A stretch of DNA of 50,769 nt from an uncultured Colwellia sp. GTDB lineage: Bacteria > Pseudomonadota > Gammaproteobacteria > Enterobacterales > Alteromonadaceae. Below are positions 46,585 through 50,769 of the stretch, piece by piece. Where the stretch lies: NCBI GenBank assembly GCA_913058145.1, contig CAJXQM010000019.1:1-50769 (forward strand), read 5' to 3'. How positions within the stretch are numbered: the stretch's first letter is position 1; every line of letters begins with the position of its first letter. The position numbers were made by a program, and so were the translations under genes. Below the pieces are notes generated by a model that did not search any database, had not been told where the DNA came from, and was given only the letters and a program-made list of their open reading frames with translations.

Positions 46585-46904
46585 TGGACAGTAAACTGTA
46601 ATTGGTGTATTCGAACGCTGCCGATGACCGTAGAGTCTTTGGCAGCAATCATAATTACTCGACTTGAAATGGTGTAAGTGAAGTACTTACACCATTTATA
46701 TTAATCTAACAATCTGCTTAGGCTCGAATAACCGCGTAACAAAATAAATGGTATCAAAGACATACTATTGAGCATTATGTTAACATCATTATATTAAATT
46801 ATCTCATGCCTTTTCTTGAGCAATTCAACCTAAGCTCTATATCAATTCATTACTACCTTTGAACATAATACCTAGCTAAGTGCTCCCATCAGAGATACGT
46901 TTTA
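46585..46904. other. Intergenic region between convergent genes
   Basis: 320 bp separating the large exported protein from DUF2202. It has a strong hairpin at 46667-46697 and a weaker GCTGCC...GGCAGC stem about 46617-46646; no gene seen. Confidence 0.5.
46667..46697. terminator. Strong bidirectional hairpin terminator
   Basis: AAATGGTGTAAGT pairs perfectly with ACTTACACCATTT over a 5-base loop. It is 80 bp past the 830-aa gene and between convergent genes; A- and T-rich arms allow it to work in both directions. Confidence 0.75.
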
Positions 46905-47585
46905 TTAACGTCCTAGAATGTCGTCTACCTGTTCTTGTGTAAGTACCTGTGCTGTGTAATTTCCTTCGCCTATTTGTTTCTCAATATTTCGAACATAGGC
47001 TCGTAGATGGTTTTTTGAACCAGCGAGTAAATTTCCATAAAGACGCTGTATATCGGGGTTATCTGTATATATTTTACCGCACTCAGATACGTCATTGATT
47101 TCGTTATCAGTGTCCACTATTACTTCAGGGCACTGATTAATATCAAGCATATCTAGTTCTTCAATGAATGCGCCAACATACATAGCTTCAAGCTTACTGA
47201 CCAATCCTCTTCCAACTAAAACACTGAATTCATGAGTAAAGTACTTACCATAATCTTTGCCCGTAAAAGCGCCTACGTTATCATTTGTATTCGGATTAGG
47301 AATACCATATTTTTGAAGCATATCGGCAACCGCGCATTTGTGTCTTTCTTCCGAATCATCAATTTTACCGAAAATTTTTGCCTGTGGATATTTGGAACCA
47401 AGTGTAATATAGACATCACGCGCAAGTTTCTCTTCTTCACACATAAATTCCAAATGTGTTTGTTCATTGAAATCTAATGTGCGCTTGCTATTGTTCTTGT
47501 ACTTGTTGGCATTAACAGGATTCATACTTAATGCTATTCCCAAGACCGAAAACCCTATAATAATAGTTTTAGTTCTAATTTTCAT
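46905..47585 (-). CDS. DUF2202 ferritin-like protein, exported
   Basis: This 226-aa protein has an N-terminal hydrophobic signal (IIIGFSVLGIALSMNPVNA), then a four-helix, ferritin-like DUF2202 domain: LEFMCEEEKLARDVYITLG, EERHKCAVADMLQKYG, YVGAFIEELDML and SKNHLRAYVRN. Conserved Glu and His residues suggest a di-metal site; the biological role is unknown. It is convergent with the upstream block and preceded at about 217 bp by a palindromic site. Confidence 0.85.
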   Translation of the reverse strand: MKIRTKTIIIGFSVLGIALSMNPVNANKYKNNSKRTLDFNEQTHLEFMCEEEKLARDVYITLGSKYPQAKIFGKIDDSEERHKCAVADMLQKYGIPNPNTNDNVGAFTGKDYGKYFTHEFSVLVGRGLVSKLEAMYVGAFIEELDMLDINQCPEVIVDTDNEINDVSECGKIYTDNPDIQRLYGNLLAGSKNHLRAYVRNIEKQIGEGNYTAQVLTQEQVDDILGR

Positions 47586-47801
47586 TCAAAACCCCTTGCT
47601 AATCGTTAATGGTGAAAAGTTTGTGTATTACTTCGAATCATCAGTAATACATGGTTTGACATTGCCTCTATCAACCTAAATTTGAAATAGCTTTAGTTAA
47701 TATTTAATTAACTAAAGCACTCCGAGATCCTAAAACAATGACGCTTGCAAAAACAAATGGTAGTTAACTTGAAAGAAAACGCACAAAAAAATACTCAATA
47801 G

Positions 47802-47815
47802 ATGACAAATATCAT
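47802..47815. promoter_or_regulatory. CTGAY-N4-RTCAG palindrome (site 9)
   Basis: ATGACAAATATCAT: core TGAC-N4-ATCA matches, both outer bases differ. 217 bp before the DUF2202 start. The weakest of the ten. Confidence 0.45.
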
Positions 47816-48011
47816 GATTGTCAAACTTTATTGTGCGTCTTTATTTTCAAATTTAGGGGTTTTTCATAAAGATGATCAACAGTGTAGTTGAAGTATACTT
47901 CCATCAGTACTTAACTTAGCTATGGTGCTGCCAATGTTGATTATTATAAGTATCATCATATTTTTACTTACAGTATTCATAAAATATACTTAATTTTTCA
48001 TGACTCTTGCC

Positions 48012-48025
48012 CTGATAAATATCAT
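48012..48025. promoter_or_regulatory. CTGAY-N4-RTCAG palindrome (site 10)
   Basis: CTGATAAATATCAT, one base from consensus, 63 bp before the 67-aa ORF, with TATATT or TATTAT about 15-20 bp after it as a possible -10. Confidence 0.55.
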
Positions 48026-48087
48026 ATTGTTGAAACCGTATATTATGTATTGTTGATGATGATTTTTTCAACAATCAAGCACTTATT

Positions 48088-48291
48088 ATGAAATTAAACT
48101 CCATTATTTTTATGTTAATATCTTTACTTATATTAACATATCGAAATAAGGCTCGAGTAATAGTGGATGCTGACACTTTCTTTTCATTGGTGACTACGAC
48201 TAGTGTAGTAAAAGCTGAAGGGACCTATGACAACACTTCTATTTTGGTTGATAAGTTGCAAATTATTGATTGTGGAAACAGTTGTCTTTAA
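48088..48291 (+). CDS. Possible small membrane or exported protein, 67 aa
   Basis: The ORF encodes a hydrophobic N-terminus (LNSIIFMLISLLILTY) and a short polar tail with a terminal CGNSC pair of cysteines. No family is recognised and no good Shine-Dalgarno is seen, so it could be spurious. A palindromic site and a TATATT-like -10 upstream, and a hairpin (48321-48337) shortly after its end, argue that it may be a real gene of the same regulon. Confidence 0.35.
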   Translation: MKLNSIIFMLISLLILTYRNKARVIVDADTFFSLVTTTSVVKAEGTYDNTSILVDKLQIIDCGNSCL

Positions 48292-48320
48292 TTATTATTC
48301 GGTTATTTAGAGGAGTTAGA

Positions 48321-48337
48321 GTGGGTAAAATACCCAC
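48321..48337. terminator. Short hairpin after the 67-aa ORF
   Basis: GTGGGTA / TACCCAC with a 3-base loop, 30 bp past the 67-aa ORF. No T-run follows, so it is only a possible terminator. Confidence 0.35.
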
Positions 48338-48391
48338 CGACAACACTTCTTGACGAACAATGGGTTTTGGACCTGTACGGTAATGATATAG

Positions 48392-48414
48392 GTCGCTTTG
48401 ACTACCAAAGCGAC
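48392..48414. terminator. Hairpin at the 3' end of aroG
   Basis: GTCGCTTTG and CAAAGCGAC form a perfect 9-bp stem with a 5-base loop, 10 bp past the aroG stop. Probably the aroG terminator, though the T-run is lacking on that side. Confidence 0.6.
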
Positions 48415-48423
48415 TTTAAATGG

Positions 48424-49476
48424 TTACACGGTTCTTCTTGCGGTTACCGCATCAGATAACTGAGCCAATAAAGTTTCCGTATCTTGCCAACCAATACAAG
48501 CATCAGTAATACTTTGACCATAAACTTCAGCCTTACCATTAACAAGTTTTTGATTTCCTTCAACCAAGTTACTTTCAACCATCACACCAAAAATATTTTG
48601 ATTACCTTGGCTAATTTGCTTGCTAACATCAGTAGAAACTAACATTTGATTTTCAAATTTCTTACTTGAATTAGCATGACTAAAATCAATCATTATTTTA
48701 GTATTTAACTCATTTTCTGCTAGCTGTTGCGTCACGGTTTTAACGCTATTTTGGTCAAAGTTTGTAGTTTTACCTCCGCGTAAAATTATATGACAATCAC
48801 TATTACCTGTTGTTTCAATAATCGCGGCATGACCGAACTTTGTAACCGATAAAAAATGATGTGAAGCAGCAGCTGATCCAATCGCATCGATAGCAATTTT
48901 TACCATTCCGTCCGTACCATTTTTAAAACCTACAGGGCAAGATAACCCTGATGCCAACTCTCGGTGAACCTGTGATTCAGTAGTGCGTGCACCAATTGCG
49001 CCCCAACACATAAAATCAGCCATATATTGCGGAGTCATCATATCTAAGAACTCTCCCGCAGTAGGTAAACCTAGATTATTTAATTCAAGTAATAATTCAC
49101 GACCAATGCGCAAACCATCATTAAGCTTAAAGCTATTGTCCATATAAGGGTCATTAATAAGCCCTTTCCAACCAACGGTTGTTCGTGGCTTTTCAAAATA
49201 AACACGCATAACAATTTCTAAGGTATCTTTATACTTGTTACGCAGCTCAACTAAACGTTGACCATATTCAAGTGCCGCTTTAGGATCATGAATTGAACAA
49301 GGTCCAATAATCACCAGTACACGATCATCTTTATGATTTAAAATGTTGTGAATTGCAGATCGACCAGAAACAACTGATTTAGTTGCTTTCTCTGACGCTG
49401 GAAATCTTTCCAGTAATGCGATAGGAGGTAATAAATCTTTTATTTTATTGATGCGCACATCGTCAGTTTGATACAT
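48424..49476 (-). CDS. aroG: 3-deoxy-7-phosphoheptulonate synthase (DAHP synthase), AroG-like
   Basis: The 350-aa class I DAHP synthase condenses phosphoenolpyruvate and erythrose 4-phosphate, the first step of the shikimate pathway. Motifs include VIIGPCSIHDP, MRVYFEKPRTTVGWKGLI, GARTTESQVHRELASGLS, IILRGGK and MIDFSHANSSK, and the whole length aligns well with E. coli AroG (phenylalanine-sensitive); AroF/AroH types cannot be fully excluded by eye. A hairpin follows the stop. The upstream region shows an unusual palindrome (49528-49543) but no clear TyrR box. Confidence 0.95.
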   Translation of the reverse strand: MYQTDDVRINKIKDLLPPIALLERFPASEKATKSVVSGRSAIHNILNHKDDRVLVIIGPCSIHDPKAALEYGQRLVELRNKYKDTLEIVMRVYFEKPRTTVGWKGLINDPYMDNSFKLNDGLRIGRELLLELNNLGLPTAGEFLDMMTPQYMADFMCWGAIGARTTESQVHRELASGLSCPVGFKNGTDGMVKIAIDAIGSAAASHHFLSVTKFGHAAIIETTGNSDCHIILRGGKTTNFDQNSVKTVTQQLAENELNTKIMIDFSHANSSKKFENQMLVSTDVSKQISQGNQNIFGVMVESNLVEGNQKLVNGKAEVYGQSITDACIGWQDTETLLAQLSDAVTARRTV

Positions 49477-49996
49477 AATTTTTCTCTTTTTACCTCATTG
49501 AGAGGTTTGCTATAGGTTATAAATATTTGATATATCTATATCAGCGCCACTTCAAAATACGAATTTCAAGACAATTAAGTAAATCATGATCAAGGTGTAT
49601 CATATTATTAAAGGTTGTTCCGTTAGAAATATATATAACGTTGAGTATATTTTGCTCAGAAGTCCCTTAGGGGCTAGTTTAGAAACGTTTTATGAGCGTT
49701 ATTGAGGTAGCTTGCCTACAAAATCATTCTCTGCGGCAATTTAGCAGTCTTAGAGTATTAATACTAGAGTATTCAAATGAATAACGAACAAAAAAGCGAT
49801 ATAATGACCCAATAGATAAAATACCTTAAGGAAAATAAATGATTGATAATACATTGCCTCTACTCGATTTACATCGGCATTGAAATTCAATAGTGGTGAG
49901 TTTTCTATCAAATAAGAATAAAATAGCTTTGCTATCTTACAATAAAATATTTTAATCAATGAAACAGTAAATAAAAAGAGTAACGGAGCAATGACA
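49477..49996. other. Divergent intergenic region, aroG / XapX gene
   Basis: 520 bp, AT-rich. Holds a 16-bp palindrome TGATATATCTATATCA at 49528-49543, 52 bp before aroG; its half-sites are wider apart than in the 14-bp motif family. An open frame at 49750-49959 (minus) looks spurious: no Shine-Dalgarno and poor composition. Confidence 0.45.
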
Positions 49997-50167
49997 ATGG
50001 CAGAGGTTTTATTAGCGTTGGCAACAGGTGTGTTTGTTGGTATTTTATTTTCAGTATTAAAACTACCCTTACCTGCACCTCCCGTCGTATCAGGTATAGC
50101 GGGTATAGTTGGAATTTACCTTGGTGGTATTGGTTATCAATGGATCATAGAGCAATTTTTTAACTAA
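49997..50167 (+). CDS. XapX domain protein (DUF1427)
   Basis: This 56-aa membrane protein starts MAEVLLALATGVFVGILFSV and has KLPLPAPPVVSGIAGIVGIYLGG, the hallmark of the XapX domain, in two hydrophobic segments. Function is unknown. GGAG lies 8 bases before ATG 49997, preferred over 49991. Confidence 0.85.
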   Translation: MAEVLLALATGVFVGILFSVLKLPLPAPPVVSGIAGIVGIYLGGIGYQWIIEQFFN

Positions 50168-50335
50168 TATTTTTTAATGATAAGCAGTAATCAGTTTGAT
50201 TTATAATTGATAAATTTAATTAGCAAACACTAAAATTAGTAATATACCCTTGCTAGCAGTATCAAAATTTAGATCAGGTTAGAAACTTACTGAATTATTT
50301 CAATAAAACTCAACTTTACAATAAGCTATTTCGAA

Positions 50336-50596
50336 TCACTCAAGTAATGAGTGATCTTCTGGTAGCTGTTTAACAATCCATAAAGCAAGTTTACGTTTCA
50401 TGTGAGGTTGATCTTCACTCTCAACAGCTAGTGGCTGAATTAACTTATCATTGACTAATAAACGATAAAGGCTTTCTATTTTATCCTTGGCCGAGTTTGT
50501 TGATGAAAAATTTTTGTAACCACGATTCACTGCGTATTTTTCACCAATAACTAAGGATTTCTTTAATAATTCAGCTTCATTTTTTAATTTTTTCAT
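50336..50596 (-). CDS. DUF5062 family protein
   Basis: The 86-aa protein starts MKKLKNEAELLKKSLVIGEK and has SAKDKIESLYRLLVNDK, IQPL and KRKLALWIVKQLP, matching the DUF5062 family of small helical cytosolic proteins of Shewanella, Vibrio and Colwellia. The function is unknown. It starts about 125 bp from the right adapter and is complete. Confidence 0.8.
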   Translation of the reverse strand: MKKLKNEAELLKKSLVIGEKYAVNRGYKNFSSTNSAKDKIESLYRLLVNDKLIQPLAVESEDQPHMKRKLALWIVKQLPEDHSLLE

Positions 50597-50721
50597 TTTG
50601 ATAACTTCTTAATTTTCAAACTAAAGTTAAGATGCGTTAAAAGATGTTGTAAGTCAATTATCTATTAAGTTTATTAATAAATTTAAATAATATTGATTTA
50701 CACTATCTTTCGTAGTTATAC

Positions 50722-50769
50722 CTGTCTCTTATACACATCTCCGAGCCCACGAGACTAAGGCGAATCTCG
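50722..50769 (+). other. Illumina Nextera i7 adapter (not genomic)
   Basis: The 19-bp Tn5 mosaic end in reverse complement (50722-50740), the read-2 adapter (50741-50755), the 8-base index TAAGGCGA (50756-50763) and the start of the P7 arm (50764-50769). The contig's real sequence ends at about 50721. Confidence 0.98.

Larger units (their letters stand above)
47586..48087. other. Divergent intergenic region, DUF2202 / 67-aa ORF
   Basis: 502 bp, strongly AT-rich. It holds two palindromic sites, 47802-47815 and 48012-48025, one toward each flanking gene. Nothing else recognised. Confidence 0.5.

Noticed and set aside
45890-46652. Antisense ORFs under the 830-aa exported protein gene
   Set aside because: Long antisense frames here follow from its composition; they have no motifs or start signals.
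11415-48025. Calling the 14-bp palindrome a standard FNR box
   Set aside because: FNR boxes are TTGAT-N4-ATCAA. Here the outer positions are mostly C and G and several halves are TGAC/GTCA, so FNR identity is not established.
48229-48352. Direct repeat GACAACACTTCT (about 48229 and 48340)
   Set aside because: Only 12 bp and two copies; could be chance.
49750-49959. 69-aa minus-strand ORF upstream of the XapX gene
   Set aside because: No Shine-Dalgarno and an AT-driven Phe/Leu/Tyr composition. It lies in a promoter region.
1-50769. CRISPR array, tRNA or rRNA genes
   Set aside because: No regularly spaced direct repeats, no tRNA cloverleaf and no rRNA segment were noticed, though I could not run a dedicated search.

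Overview
This is an assembled contig from an AT-rich marine-type gammaproteobacterium. It is most likely Colwellia or a close Alteromonadales relative, judged from the yejK / yejL-yejM arrangement, a DUF5062 gene, a PEP-CTERM protein and an AroG-type DAHP synthase; I could not run a database search. Both ends are not genomic. Bases 1-50 and 50722-50769 are Illumina Nextera adapters with index sequences, so genuine sequence runs from about 51 to 50721 and the first gene is cut off.

Layout. (1) 51-5580 is housekeeping: yejM (partial), yejL, yejK, pyrC, a two-domain QueD-like gene and an M23 peptidase. (2) 5590-11127 is a decayed, recombination-prone islet. It holds two unrelated tyrosine recombinases, an SOS-box-controlled remnant that fuses pieces of umuD and umuC, a recX-like gene, a frameshifted gene relic, a 17-bp perfect palindrome with an imperfect copy, a Nudix gene and a phosphoribosyltransferase lacking its N-terminal half. 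(3) 11499-16028 is a tight operon: NfeD protease, slipin, lipoprotein cytochrome c, beta-CASP metallo-hydrolase, universal stress protein. (4) 16282-23082 holds an adaptor / ATPase / two-permease ABC exporter followed by an AMP-phosphorylase-like enzyme and a PRPP synthetase. (5) 23168-26634, minus strand, has a second lipoprotein cytochrome, an SGNH hydrolase, a 50-aa ORF, a two-TM channel-like protein with an odd filter, an internally deleted IS3-family element and a phasin. (6) 27093-34722 is a divergent block: a P2-type cation ATPase and formate/nitrite channel on one side; a Cys-type formate dehydrogenase with AsrA/AsrB-like electron-transfer subunits on the other. (7) 35011-42719 has Hsp20, Lon, an orphan LuxR-type response regulator, DUF1614, a cardiolipin-synthase-like PLD protein and an EEP-family hydrolase. 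(8) 43201-48291 has a PEP-CTERM protein, an 830-aa exported protein, a DUF2202 protein and a small ORF. (9) 48424-50596 returns to ordinary chromosome: aroG, a XapX protein, DUF5062.

The most interesting signal is a 14-bp palindrome, CTGAY-N4-RTCAG. I see ten good copies, all intergenic and all between 11.4 and 48.1 kb. They lie before the nfeD operon, the 50-aa ORF / SGNH / cytochrome operon, phasin, formate channel and formate dehydrogenase (shared), hsp20, lon / response regulator, the PEP-CTERM gene (two sites), DUF2202 and the 67-aa ORF. The window therefore looks like one co-regulated low-oxygen or energy-stress regulon: formate handling, NAD(P)-linked electron transfer, proteostasis, membrane-lipid and nucleotide salvage functions. 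It may be controlled by an FNR-superfamily protein or by the embedded response regulator. This regulon is an inference from the repeated motif and gene content.
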